In this document: one piece after another, positions 8,263 through 16,654 of the stretch
Numbering within the stretch: the stretch's first letter is position 1
Layout of the letters: each line of letters begins with the position of its first letter
Origin: Bacteroidota bacterium
GTDB lineage: Bacteria > Bacteroidota > Bacteroidia > Chitinophagales > Chitinophagaceae
DNA: 60,410 nucleotides
Assembly (NCBI GenBank): GCA_030706685.1
Contig: JAUZOA010000023.1
Span: 1 to 60,410 of the forward strand
Direction: 5' to 3'
The notes under the pieces: model-generated
Seen by the model: only the letters and a program-made list of their open reading frames with translations
The model's database searches: none
What the model was told of the DNA's origin: nothing
Made by a program: the position numbers and the translations under genes

Positions 8263-9984
8263 ATGGCCACTGTTATCACACACCCCTCCACCCGGTACAG
8301 TACTCCTGAAGGAATGGAGATCAAAGCCCCGTTCCAGGCGGCTCATAAAGAAATACTGACGGCAGAAGCCCTGCATTTCATACGGGCCCTCCATCTCCGG
8401 TTTGACCCCTATCGCAAAGACTTATTAAAAGAAAGGGAAATAATACAGCAAAGAATAGATAAGGGCTGGAGACCCGGCTTCCTGCCGGAAACAGCCGTTA
8501 TCCGCGACAGCCAGTGGCTGATATCTCCCGTACCCCGTATCCTCAAAGACCGCCGCGTGGAAATAACCGGGCCGGTTGATCGTAAAATGATCATCAACGC
8601 GATGAACTCCGGCGCCAATGTTTTCATGGCCGACTTTGAGGACAGCAATGCTCCTACCTGGAATAATGTGATCGGCGGGCAGATCAATCTTCGCGATGCC
8701 ATCAACAGGACGATCCGTTTTACCAATACGGAAAACGGTAAAGAATATACGTTAAATGAAAAAGCGGCTACTTTATTCGTTCGCCCCCGTGGCTGGCACC
8801 TGGAAGAAAAACATATTGAAATAGATGGCAATCCCGTCAGCGGAAGTTTATTGGATTTTGGCCTTTATTTTTTTCATAACGCGAAAACCTTATTGAAAAA
8901 CGGCGCGGGCCCTTATTTCTATTTGCCCAAGATAGAAAGCTATAAAGAAGCAAGATTGTGGGATGATATATTCGTGTTTGCCCAGAATTATTGTGGTGTG
9001 CCCTATGGAAGCATCAAGGCGACCGTATTGGTAGAAACAATTCTCGCCAGCTTTCAACTGGATGAGATCTTGTGGGAATTAAGAGATCATTCCGCCGGCC
9101 TGAACTGCGGAAGATGGGATTATATTTTCTCCTTTATCAAAAAATTCAGGAACATCCCGGGGCAAATATTCCCCGATCGTTCGCAGGTGACCATGACTGC
9201 TCCTTTTATGCGCGCCTATACACAACTGGTCATTCAAACTTGTCATAAACGGGGCGCCCATGCTATGGGAGGAATGGCAGCGCAGATACCCATCAAAGGA
9301 AATGAAGAAGAAAACGGGTTGGCTATGGCAAAAGTAAAAGCCGATAAGCTCCGCGAAGTAAGAGACGGGCATGATGGTACATGGGTGGCTCACCCGGGCC
9401 TGGTATCTGTCGCCAAAGAAATATTTGATACCTATATGCCTGCTTCCAACCAGCTTCATGTAAAGCGGGGAGATTTTAGTTGCACAGAAAAAGACCTGCT
9501 GCAATTACCGGGAGGAACGATCACGGAAGAAGGGTTACGGCACAATATTAATGTAGGTATTCTTTACCTGGAAAGCTGGTTGCGGGGTAATGGCGCAGCA
9601 GCGCTCTATAATTTAATGGAAGACGCGGCAACGGCTGAGATATGCAGAACGCAGGTCTGGCAATGGTTGCATAATAAAGCCAGGTTAAATGACGGAAGGA
9701 CGATCACGCAGGGACTATACGAAGATCTAAGAGATGATGAAATCGAAAAGATACAACATGCTGTTGGCAGCAAAGCTTACCAGGAAGGAAAATTCACACA
9801 GGCTATTTGCATTTTTAATAAACTGGTCGTGCAGGATAAATGGGAAGATTTTCTTACCCTGCCTGCTTATGATCTTATTCTCTCCAGTGATGAGAAAAAA
9901 AATTGCGAAGAAGAAGATGTGTTGATGGGAAACAAAGCAGATTCATCCCTTTATGTAAATATTGAGAAAGAACGGGCGGGCTAA
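8263..9984 (+). CDS. aceB: Malate synthase A
   Basis: A 573-aa enzyme condensing acetyl-CoA and glyoxylate to malate, the second step of the glyoxylate shunt. Motifs include MADFEDSNAPTWNN (acidic metal and catalytic region), FVRPRGWHLEEKH, NCGRWDYIFSFIKK and the C-terminal helical plug. I chose the ATG at 8263 (MATVITHPSTRY); an upstream TTG lies within the operator-like sequence. The length fits the short A-type enzyme (about 530 aa) with a modest C-terminal extension (about 30 residues, polar). It is followed after 56 bases by aceA and forms an acetate/fatty-acid utilisation operon. Confidence 0.95.
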   Translation: MATVITHPSTRYSTPEGMEIKAPFQAAHKEILTAEALHFIRALHLRFDPYRKDLLKEREIIQQRIDKGWRPGFLPETAVIRDSQWLISPVPRILKDRRVEITGPVDRKMIINAMNSGANVFMADFEDSNAPTWNNVIGGQINLRDAINRTIRFTNTENGKEYTLNEKAATLFVRPRGWHLEEKHIEIDGNPVSGSLLDFGLYFFHNAKTLLKNGAGPYFYLPKIESYKEARLWDDIFVFAQNYCGVPYGSIKATVLVETILASFQLDEILWELRDHSAGLNCGRWDYIFSFIKKFRNIPGQIFPDRSQVTMTAPFMRAYTQLVIQTCHKRGAHAMGGMAAQIPIKGNEEENGLAMAKVKADKLREVRDGHDGTWVAHPGLVSVAKEIFDTYMPASNQLHVKRGDFSCTEKDLLQLPGGTITEEGLRHNINVGILYLESWLRGNGAAALYNLMEDAATAEICRTQVWQWLHNKARLNDGRTITQGLYEDLRDDEIEKIQHAVGSKAYQEGKFTQAICIFNKLVVQDKWEDFLTLPAYDLILSSDEKKNCEEEDVLMGNKADSSLYVNIEKERAG

Positions 9985-10003
9985 CAACTAATAGCCATTA
10001 GCG
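9982..10003. repeat. AGCTAATAGC-family palindrome overlapping the aceB stop
   Basis: The sequence TAACAACTAATAGCCATTAGC has CTAAT / ATTAG arms (9988-9992 and 9997-10001). The aceB stop codon TAA (9982-9984) is the start of the repeat. This matches the copies near 5938, 29179, 37545 and 40412. Confidence 0.6.
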
Positions 10004-10040
10004 CCTTTACCAAAACAACTAAAATTAAAAACGTATCACC

Positions 10041-11318
10041 ATGATTACGCATTCAAAGTCCACTCAATTATTCATTGACTGGCAGACCAACCCGAGATGG
10101 AAGTGTATCAAACGTCCATATACGGCAGAAGAAGTTCTCCGGTTGCGCGGCAAAGTAGAAATTGAATATACCCTGGCAAGAATGGGAGCCGAGAAACTAT
10201 GGAAGAAATTAAACTCGCAATCCTGTGTGGCCGCGCTTGGCGCATTGACAGGCAACCAGGCGGTGCAGGAAATAGCAGCAGGGTTGGAAGCTATTTATCT
10301 CAGCGGATGGCAGGTAGCGGCAGATGCTAACCTTTCAGGAACGATGTACCCGGATCAGTCACTTTACCCGGTGAACTCAGTACCAGAAGTAGTTAAGCGT
10401 ATTAACAACGCGCTATTACGCAGCGAACAGATAGATTCAGTGAATGGTGATAATAGTAAGGATTGGATGGCCCCAATCATTGCCGACGCAGAAGCTGGTT
10501 TTGGCGGCAACCTGAATGCTTTTGAACTGATGAAAGCCATGATAGAAGCAGGAGCTGCCGCTGTTCATTTCGAAGATCAATTGTCTTCTGCTAAAAAATG
10601 CGGGCACCTGGGGGGAAAGGTTTTGGTCCCAACACAGGAAGCCGTCAATAAATTAATCGCGGCAAGATTAGCGGCGGATACGATGGGAGTTCCAACTCTT
10701 ATCATTGCCCGTACTGACGCGGAAGCTGCCAATCTTATTACTTCTGATATCGATGAAAGGGATCAGCCTTTTCTTACCGGGGAAAGAACGAGTGAAGGGT
10801 TTTATACAGTGAGAAACGGGGTGGAACAATGTATCTCCCGCGGATTATCGTATGCTCCCTATGCTGATATCATCTGGATGGAGACCTCGCATCCTGATCT
10901 TGGAATAGCCAGGGAATTCGCGAAAGCCATTCATTCAGTATACCCGGGCAAATTGCTTGCTTACAATTGCTCGCCTTCATTCAACTGGAGCAAACATTTA
11001 AGCGAAAGAGAAATGGAAACTTTCCGTGAAGAATTAGCAGCACTGGGTTATAAGTTTCAGTTTATCACGCTTGCCGGCTTCCATGCGTTGAATACCTCCA
11101 TGTTTGAATTATCGAAAGCATATAAAGAGAGAGGTATGGCCGGGTTCTCTCAACTGCAACAAAGGGAATTTGCCTTGCAGGAACATGGTTTCAAAGCTGT
11201 CAAGCACCAGAGTTTTGTGGGAACGGGCTATTTTGATTATGTACAAAATACGGTGCAGCAGGGAGAAGCATCTACGGTAGCGATGAAAAATAGTACCGAA
11301 GTAGCACAATTCCATTGA
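10041..11318 (+). CDS. aceA: Isocitrate lyase
   Basis: A 425-aa enzyme that splits isocitrate into glyoxylate and succinate. It carries the signature KKCGHLGGK with catalytic Cys187, the metal-binding segment [33 protein letters not shown] and the NCSPSFNW substrate motif near the C-terminus. The length is normal for the bacterial enzyme. The ATG at 10041 follows an A-rich leader. It is second in the aceB-aceA operon and ends before a strong terminator. Confidence 0.96.
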   Translation: MITHSKSTQLFIDWQTNPRWKCIKRPYTAEEVLRLRGKVEIEYTLARMGAEKLWKKLNSQSCVAALGALTGNQAVQEIAAGLEAIYLSGWQVAADANLSGTMYPDQSLYPVNSVPEVVKRINNALLRSEQIDSVNGDNSKDWMAPIIADAEAGFGGNLNAFELMKAMIEAGAAAVHFEDQLSSAKKCGHLGGKVLVPTQEAVNKLIAARLAADTMGVPTLIIARTDAEAANLITSDIDERDQPFLTGERTSEGFYTVRNGVEQCISRGLSYAPYADIIWMETSHPDLGIAREFAKAIHSVYPGKLLAYNCSPSFNWSKHLSEREMETFREELAALGYKFQFITLAGFHALNTSMFELSKAYKERGMAGFSQLQQREFALQEHGFKAVKHQSFVGTGYFDYVQNTVQQGEASTVAMKNSTEVAQFH

Positions 11319-11345
11319 TTCGTTTTACAATTAGGGTTTCGATAT

Positions 11346-11375
11346 ATAGTGCCTTTCCCGGAAGGCACTATTTTT
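11346..11375 (+). terminator. Rho-independent terminator of aceBA
   Basis: A 10-bp perfect stem (ATAGTGCCTT / AAGGCACTAT) with a six-base loop is followed by a run of T on the plus strand. The stop codon of the convergent MORN-like gene (11368-11370) lies inside the right arm. Confidence 0.85.
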
Positions 11376-12057
11376 CTATGATAATAGACCTCTCTAAATA
11401 GGTGTTCTGAAGTTCAACTGTTGACTTGCCCGCGCTGTTTTTACTTCTATAAATATTTTTGGAGTCAACGATTTGCACGTTTAGGAGATCATTACTATCC
11501 GGGACATATATCCTTCCATGTTCATCCCAAAATTTCCACGAGGAACCCATTTCGCCGGAAAACCTCATAACACGTTCCCCACAGGAATTTTCAACAATTA
11601 AAGTGTCTTTAGTATAAATACCTTCGCGCATCTTTTGACCATTTTCATACCAGTAAGTCCATTTCCCCGTTTTATAAGTATAAGGTATAGTGCAGGGGCC
11701 CGCATAGCAACAATCCTGATAATTGCTGTACTGGTATCTCCCCTTTGCTTTAATATTTCCCTTTTTATAATAAATAGTCCATTCGTCATTATCCTTATCT
11801 GAAGAATCCGGAATCAGACCGGACCAATAGCTGATTTCGAAGCTGTTCCCATAAGCATAGGAAGAATCTTCGTAATTAATCAGGAATTCCCGCGTCTTAT
11901 TAGCCAGTCTAAAAGGCACAGGACTGAGAACTTTGGCCGTGTCTGGCTTAGAATAGATTGAGCTTTTAGCGGAATAATATTTAGAATGACAGCAAAGGAT
12001 GACCAGGCTCAGTATTAACGGGATAGCGGGAAACCCATATTTAATACTTTTTTTCAT
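11368..12057 (-). CDS. MORN-like repeat lipoprotein
   Basis: A 229-aa protein with an N-terminal hydrophobic segment and lipobox-like ILCC at about residues 21-24. The mature part has MORN/YwqK-type motifs: GNIKAKGRYQYSN, GKWTYWYENGQKMREGIYTKD and GSSWKFWDEHGRIY. Such repeats form beta-hairpin strips; the function here is unknown. It is eight bases downstream of the amidohydrolase gene on the same strand and may share its transcript. The stop codon overlaps the aceA terminator. Confidence 0.75.
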   Translation of the reverse strand: MKKSIKYGFPAIPLILSLVILCCHSKYYSAKSSIYSKPDTAKVLSPVPFRLANKTREFLINYEDSSYAYGNSFEISYWSGLIPDSSDKDNDEWTIYYKKGNIKAKGRYQYSNYQDCCYAGPCTIPYTYKTGKWTYWYENGQKMREGIYTKDTLIVENSCGERVMRFSGEMGSSWKFWDEHGRIYVPDSNDLLNVQIVDSKNIYRSKNSAGKSTVELQNTYLERSIIIEK

Positions 12058-12064
12058 TTTTTAA

Positions 12065-13330
12065 TTAAAGATGGTAAATGACGCCATTTTTCATAACGAG
12101 TTTAATTTTTCTTATTGTTTTAATATCTGCAGAGGGGTCACCCTCCACGGCGATAATATCTGCCAACCAACCTTTTTCAATCCTCCCGATCTTATTACCA
12201 TAACCAAATACATCTGCATTGATCGAAGTAGCCGACCTCAGTACATCAATTGGTTTCATGCCATATTCCACCATCAGTTCCATCTCTCTTGCATTATCGC
12301 CATGAGCAAATACACCCACATCGCCACCCATACAAATGGTAATACCGGCATTTAATGCCGCGGTGAAACTTTTTTTCTTATGAATAATGCGCTCCGGGTC
12401 GGGATCCATTCCTTTGCGCCAGCCTTTGTATAATTCAACGGCTTCGCTGGCGGCAATAGTTGGGCATAGCGGAATATTCTTTTCTTTCATGAGCTTAAAA
12501 ACTTCATCAGTGCCGTTATCTCCATGCTCAATAGTTGACACGCCGGCATTAATGGCTCTTTTCATTCCTTCGGGGGTTGTAGAATGTGCCACCACTTTAC
12601 GGCCACTGCTTGCCGCGATGGCAACGGCCAATTCCAGTTCCGCCTGGGTGAAAGTTGGTTCAGCTTCCCCGGCAGGGCCATACCTGTAATCAGCATATAC
12701 TTTAATAAGATCAGCTCCATGACTGATCTGCGATCTGACCGCCTCACTTAATTCTTCCGGCCCACCCACTTCTTCTGCGCCTTTCGGTAATTCTACATCC
12801 GGAGATTCACTCTTCGGCCCATAAGTTCCTTTGGCAACGATCGCCCTCGTCGCTACGATCATTCTTGGCCCCGGGACCACTCCTTTCTCTATTGCTTTTT
12901 TCAGGCCCACATCATCATACATGGCGCCCTCTGTACCAAGATCCCTCACCGTGGTGAAGCCAGCCATTAATGTCTCTCTTGCATGATTGACGGCTCTCGC
13001 TGTTCTTTCCGCCCTGGATTCTTTCAACACCTGGTCGTCCCAGGGCGTTTCATTGTAAGGATGCAAAAACAAATGGGAATGACCTTCGATCAATCCCGGC
13101 AGTAATGTACATCCCTTTAACTCGATCACCTGCGTACCGGCGGGCAATTTAAAACTCATATTCCCGGCCTGCAGGATGGAATCGTTTTTTACGAGAACCA
13201 CCCAGCCTGTTTGCATTTGCTCGCCATCAAAGACCCTGTCTGGTTTCAGCAAAATGTATTTGCCGGAATTTTGTGTGTTGCCAAAAAGAAAGGGGAACAA
13301 AAAGATAATAGACAGTAAATATTTTTTCAT
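12065..13330 (-). CDS. Secreted amidohydrolase (imidazolonepropionase/prolidase-like)
   Basis: A 421-aa metal-dependent hydrolase with a signal peptide (MKKYLLSIIFLFPFLFGNTQ). Amidohydrolase metal ligands are visible: HSH (H84, H86), K210 in LIKVYADY, likely carbamylated, H249 in VVAHSTT, H269 in STIEHGDNG and D337 in CMGGDVGV. The family includes periplasmic Xaa-Pro dipeptidases and imidazolonepropionase-like enzymes; the substrate cannot be read from sequence. It is separated by nine bases from the small GNAT gene upstream, so these minus-strand genes may form one operon. Confidence 0.88.
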   Translation of the reverse strand: MKKYLLSIIFLFPFLFGNTQNSGKYILLKPDRVFDGEQMQTGWVVLVKNDSILQAGNMSFKLPAGTQVIELKGCTLLPGLIEGHSHLFLHPYNETPWDDQVLKESRAERTARAVNHARETLMAGFTTVRDLGTEGAMYDDVGLKKAIEKGVVPGPRMIVATRAIVAKGTYGPKSESPDVELPKGAEEVGGPEELSEAVRSQISHGADLIKVYADYRYGPAGEAEPTFTQAELELAVAIAASSGRKVVAHSTTPEGMKRAINAGVSTIEHGDNGTDEVFKLMKEKNIPLCPTIAASEAVELYKGWRKGMDPDPERIIHKKKSFTAALNAGITICMGGDVGVFAHGDNAREMELMVEYGMKPIDVLRSATSINADVFGYGNKIGRIEKGWLADIIAVEGDPSADIKTIRKIKLVMKNGVIYHL

Positions 13331-13339
13331 GTTCGGTTA

Positions 13340-13624
13340 TTAGGGATAAAGAACATCCGCGTATTCGGGCTTTTTCTTAAAAACAGCATGGGCAAAAGGA
13401 CAAAGCGGAACAATTTTGATATGATGCGTGCGGGCATATTCAACAGCCGTATGTACCAGCTGATACCCTACGTTCTGTCCCTTCAGTTCATCGCTCACTT
13501 CTGTATGCTCGATGATCATTTTCTCCGGTGACGACATGGAATAGACCATCTCTGCCAGTATATTTCCGTCAGTCTCTGCAAAGAACATCCCTTTGTTGCC
13601 TACCCGTTTATTTTGTATGAGCAT
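13340..13624 (-). CDS. Small GNAT-like N-acetyltransferase (NATD1/YjdJ type)
   Basis: A 94-aa single-domain protein of the short acetyltransferase family (Acetyltransf_CG). The acetyl-CoA binding segment is ELKGQNVGYQLVHTAVEYARTHHIKIVPLCPFAHAVFKKKPEYADVLYP, the hallmark C-terminal part of NATD1-like proteins, with the conserved CPFA and a final Y-x-D motif. The substrate is unknown; the family may act on small molecules or protein termini. Neighbours on both sides lie on the same strand with 9-12-base gaps. Confidence 0.85.
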   Translation of the reverse strand: MLIQNKRVGNKGMFFAETDGNILAEMVYSMSSPEKMIIEHTEVSDELKGQNVGYQLVHTAVEYARTHHIKIVPLCPFAHAVFKKKPEYADVLYP

Positions 13625-13636
13625 TGTTGGTTATTC

Positions 13637-14395
13637 CTATTCCATTTTCCTGAAATATTGTTCAGTATATATGCCGCTGATCTTATTATAAAAATTGATC
13701 AGCAGGGTTGCTTTTTCCCTTATACGCGGAAAGCGGCTAACAAAGGCCCAGAAGTTTTTTTCGGGTGAAAAGAGATTCTGGGCGAAAGTGTTTACATCAT
13801 TTTCAAGGCTGGATCCCCCGTATTGAGTCAATATTCCCCGGAGGCAAAGTAAGGAATCCAGCTGTTGTGATGACTGGTTATTCCGTAAAGCGCCTACGCC
13901 GTTTTCCGGGTCATTGTAAACAAAGTTACCGGTATTGGCCCCTTTCCAGAGATTGGTATCCAGTAAAGCCGGATAGTTCCTGAGTAATATGCTGGAAAAT
14001 TCATGATGAAAAGTTTGTTCAAGATATTTGTCAGTATATCCTTTGGCAACACCCTGGTTCGTGAGATAAACCGCATCGGCTGAGTTAGTTCCTCCAAAAA
14101 AAACATTATAAAACTTCATCTCGTAAAGAAAATAGACTCCTTTCAGGTTATAGGTGAGCAGGTCCTTCGGGTATTTGGCAAGGGCTTTCGCGATGACTTT
14201 TTTACTGCGGGCTATCTCACCCGCTTCTATTTGTTCGCCATAAGCATTAACAGGAGCCGGGCGCCAGGATTCGGGAAAAATGGCGGAACTATAGTTAAAC
14301 CCCACAAGGACAGATTGTATAGTCGTGTCGGGGGTTTGCGCCATTAAATAAAAAGGAAACAGCAGCAGGATATAAAATGACAGGCAGCTTTTCAT
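13637..14395 (-). CDS. Secreted protein of unknown function with HHE motif
   Basis: A 252-aa protein with a signal peptide (MKSCLSFYILLLFPFYLMAQ). The most notable feature is TFHHEFSSILLRNYP near residues 128-142, reminiscent of the zinc-binding helix of gluzincin peptidases but lacking the second His of HExxH. A helical segment (IARSKKVIAKALAKYPKDLL) precedes it. It resembles uncharacterised zinc-binding metallopeptidase-like proteins of Bacteroidota. Peptidase activity is doubtful. It is divergent from the trp operon. Confidence 0.65.
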   Translation of the reverse strand: MKSCLSFYILLLFPFYLMAQTPDTTIQSVLVGFNYSSAIFPESWRPAPVNAYGEQIEAGEIARSKKVIAKALAKYPKDLLTYNLKGVYFLYEMKFYNVFFGGTNSADAVYLTNQGVAKGYTDKYLEQTFHHEFSSILLRNYPALLDTNLWKGANTGNFVYNDPENGVGALRNNQSSQQLDSLLCLRGILTQYGGSSLENDVNTFAQNLFSPEKNFWAFVSRFPRIREKATLLINFYNKISGIYTEQYFRKME

Positions 14396-14414
14396 TCCCT
14401 AAATGTAAAAAGAA

Positions 14415-14445
14415 TTTGCTCATATTGTTTTTGCTTTTATATTTG
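14415..14445 (+). promoter_or_regulatory. trp operon promoter (TTTG-N19-TAnnTTTG)
   Basis: The -33 box TTTG (14415-14418) and the -7 box TATATTTG (14438-14445) are separated by exactly 19 bases, a full match to the Bacteroidota housekeeping consensus. The predicted start of transcription falls at about 14449-14453, at or just before the leader-peptide ATG. Confidence 0.85.
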
Positions 14446-14452
14446 TGCAATA

Positions 14453-14515
14453 ATGCGATTAGTAAAAATAAATAATCAATGGTGGTGGCATACAAACTCT
14501 TTGGGGGTGCTGTAA
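14453..14515 (+). CDS. trpL: trp leader peptide with three consecutive Trp codons
   Basis: A 20-codon reading frame from ATG 14453 to TAA 14513-14515. Codons 10-12 (14480-14488) are TGG TGG TGG, preceded by NNQ and followed by HTNS. A run of three Trp codons in a short frame directly after a perfect promoter and before a terminator hairpin and trpE is the classical signature of ribosome-mediated attenuation. The promoter lies so close that the mRNA would be leaderless or nearly so. It is too short for standard gene finding. Confidence 0.88.
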   Translation: MRLVKINNQWWWHTNSLGVL

Positions 14516-14550
14516 TGTCATTACTGTTTTATTTTAAAACATAACCAGGG

Positions 14551-14577
14551 CCCCGACAGTGTCGGGGTCTTTTGTTT
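14551..14577 (+). terminator. trp attenuator terminator
   Basis: A GC-rich stem CCCCGAC / GTCGGGG (14551-14557, 14561-14567) with a three-base loop is followed by TCTTTTGTTT. It sits between trpL and trpE. The segment TTGGGG at 14501-14506, just after the Trp codons, can pair with CCCCGA of the left arm (one G-T wobble) as an antiterminator. Ribosome stalling at the Trp codons would leave that segment free; completion of trpL would cover it and let the terminator form. Confidence 0.85.
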
Positions 14578-14598
14578 ATCAGACCGGTTATTACAGCT

Positions 14599-16032
14599 AT
14601 GAAGAAAACAACGATCAATACAACTTGTAAAAAGCTACTGGCCGACGTATTTACGCCGGTAGGCATATACCTGCGGCTTCGCGACAGGTTCCGCGATACC
14701 ATCCTGCTGGAAAGCACTGATCATCATGTAGCGGAGAACAGCTATTCGTTCATTTGTGTGAACGCGATAGGCGGTATTGAAATCAGCTCTGCAAAAAGTT
14801 TTGAATTTAAGCTGCCGGGCCAGAAGCCGGAGAGAATTGAGATCAGGAATCCGACCGAAGTAACACAGCTGTTGTCTGACTTCATGCAAAAATTCGAAGT
14901 CATAACCACTACAAACAAAGAAGAAAAATTTGCGCAGGGGTTGTTTGGGTATACGACTTATGATGCTGTTCAGTTTTTTGACAGCCTGGAATTAAGGTCT
15001 TCTAAAGCCTCCCCCGGCGGGAGAGATTTGGAGGGGGCTATTCCCTTAATGCGGTATAGACTATACCAGTATGTGATCGCCATTAATCATTTCAAAGACG
15101 AAATGATCATTTGCGAAAATGATATACCTGGTTTGGAAAGCGAACTGCCGGCACTCGAATCGATAATATACAGCAAGGATGTTCCTGTTTATCCTTTTAA
15201 AACAAACGGAGCAGAAACTTCCAATATGACAGACGAAGATTATAAAGAGATGGTGAAGAAAGGGATTCAAAGCTGTCACCGCGGTGATGTTTTCCAGATC
15301 GTTTTGAGCAGGAGATTTCAGCAAGGGTTCACCGGTGACGAGTTTAATGTTTACCGGGCCTTACGGAATATCAATCCATCGCCTTACCTGTTTTTCTTTG
15401 ACTATGGTGATTACAAACTGATGGGTTCATCCCCCGAAGCGCAATTAATCATTAAAAATGGGAAAGCCATTGTTCACCCGATCGCGGGAACATTCCGTCG
15501 TACCGGCAATGACGAGATTGACCATGAAGCGGCAGAGCTTTTATTAACGGATAAAAAAGAAAACGCGGAGCATGTGATGCTGGTTGATCTTGCCCGCAAT
15601 GATCTCAGCCGCGTCTGTGACCAGGTGGAAGTAAATCATTACAAAGAGATCCAGTATTATTCTCATGTCATTCACATGGTAAGTGAAGTGACGGGTAAAG
15701 TAAGAAAAGACAGTAATGTTTTTGAATTACTGGCTAAAACTTTTCCTGCGGGAACATTGAGTGGTGCACCCAAGATCAGGGCTATGCAACTGATCAATGA
15801 GTATGAACCGACAACAAGGAGTTTTTATGGCGGGGCAATTGGTTTTGTTGGTTTTGACGGAAGTTGCAACCATGCTATTATGATCAGGACTTTTTTAAGC
15901 AGGAATAATACATTGATCTGCCAGGCGGGAGCGGGTATTGTAGCGGCTTCCAGGCCAAAGAGTGAACTGGAAGAAGTCAGCAATAAATTGAATGCACTAA
16001 AGAATGCGATTGAGAAAGCGCAAAGCATCTGA
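14599..16032 (+). CDS. trpE: Anthranilate synthase component I
   Basis: A 477-aa enzyme making anthranilate from chorismate with TrpG. The ATG at 14599 is chosen; the frame extends upstream only into the attenuator. The LLES motif (residues 36-39), which binds feedback tryptophan, is present, as are the chorismate-binding motifs GTFRRTGNDEIDHEAAELLLTDKKENAEHVMLVDLARNDL and AGTLSGAPKIRAMQLI. Residues about 134-149 (SSKASPGGRDLEGAIP) are an insertion encoded by a palindromic repeat, in frame and in a variable loop. TrpG begins one base after the stop. Confidence 0.96.
   Translation: MKKTTINTTCKKLLADVFTPVGIYLRLRDRFRDTILLESTDHHVAENSYSFICVNAIGGIEISSAKSFEFKLPGQKPERIEIRNPTEVTQLLSDFMQKFEVITTTNKEEKFAQGLFGYTTYDAVQFFDSLELRSSKASPGGRDLEGAIPLMRYRLYQYVIAINHFKDEMIICENDIPGLESELPALESIIYSKDVPVYPFKTNGAETSNMTDEDYKEMVKKGIQSCHRGDVFQIVLSRRFQQGFTGDEFNVYRALRNINPSPYLFFFDYGDYKLMGSSPEAQLIIKNGKAIVHPIAGTFRRTGNDEIDHEAAELLLTDKKENAEHVMLVDLARNDLSRVCDQVEVNHYKEIQYYSHVIHMVSEVTGKVRKDSNVFELLAKTFPAGTLSGAPKIRAMQLINEYEPTTRSFYGGAIGFVGFDGSCNHAIMIRTFLSRNNTLICQAGAGIVAASRPKSELEEVSNKLNALKNAIEKAQSI
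14999..15040. repeat. Intragenic palindrome, family A, inside trpE
   Basis: A GC-rich block (CTAAAGCCTCCCCCGG then GAGATTTGGAGGGGGCT) with CTCCCCC / GGAGGGGGC-type complementarity, translated as KASPGGRDLEGA. The same block occurs in ugd (KASPSGEGLEGA), trpB ([12 protein letters not shown]) and, after correcting a frameshift, trpA (KSPPGDSGD). Confidence 0.8.
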
Positions 16033-16033
16033 T

Positions 16034-16654
16034 ATGAAAATTTTAGTTTTCGATAATTACGATTCCTTTACCTATAACCTGGTTCACCTGGTGGAGAAGA
16101 TATTGCACCAGCAAGTAGAAGTGCACCGCAATGACCAGATTCCTTTGGAAAAGGTGAAACAATATGATAAAATCATTTTGTCGCCGGGCCCGGGGATACC
16201 TGAAGAAGCGGGTTTGCTGTTGCCATTGATAAAAGAATATGCTTCTTCAAAATCTATTCTTGGCGTTTGCCTGGGACACCAGGCTATTGGAGAAGCATTT
16301 GGAGGAAAGCTGGTGAATCTTTCGACCGTGTATCATGGGGTGGCGACGCCGGTGAGAATTGTGAGTAGTGAGCGGTCAGTAGTGAGTAAAATTCATTCCC
16401 CACTGACCACTCACCATTCACGGAGCAGGTTGTTTGACGGTCTGCCGGAAACGATAGAAGCCGGACGTTATCATAGCTGGATCGTTTCTGATGAAAATTT
16501 TCCTGATGAACTGGAAGTGACAGCGAGGGATGATAATAATTATGTCATGGGGCTGCAGCATAAAAAATATGATGTGCAGGGAGTACAGTTTCACCCGGAG
16601 AGTGTATTGACGCCGGTGGGAGAAAAGATATTGAGGAATTGGCTGAAAGTCTGA
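16034..16654 (+). CDS. trpG: Anthranilate synthase component II (glutamine amidotransferase)
   Basis: A 206-aa class I amidotransferase. ATG 16034 is one base after the trpE stop. The nucleophile is Cys79 in LGVCLGHQ and the dyad is H187/E189 in VQFHPES; SPGPGIP is present. Residues about 109-132 (VRIVSSERSVVSKIHSPLTT and following HHSRS) are an extra loop encoded by a hairpin repeat between HGVATP and LFDGLP, absent from ordinary TrpG. The last codon and stop (GTC TGA) are the first six bases of the GxxExxY cassette; without the cassette the protein would end NWLKR and overlap trpD by ATGA. Confidence 0.95.
   Translation: MKILVFDNYDSFTYNLVHLVEKILHQQVEVHRNDQIPLEKVKQYDKIILSPGPGIPEEAGLLLPLIKEYASSKSILGVCLGHQAIGEAFGGKLVNLSTVYHGVATPVRIVSSERSVVSKIHSPLTTHHSRSRLFDGLPETIEAGRYHSWIVSDENFPDELEVTARDDNNYVMGLQHKKYDVQGVQFHPESVLTPVGEKILRNWLKV
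16361..16420. repeat. Intragenic hairpin, family B, inside trpG
   Basis: Arms GTGAGCGGTCAGT (16368-16380) and ACTGACCACTCAC (16402-16414) pair at 12 of 13 positions. The repeat is translated in frame through trpG. Half-copies with the same words occur in waaA (32904-32938) and rfbD (40119-40156), each also read as LTT-x-HS-like peptide. Confidence 0.8.
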
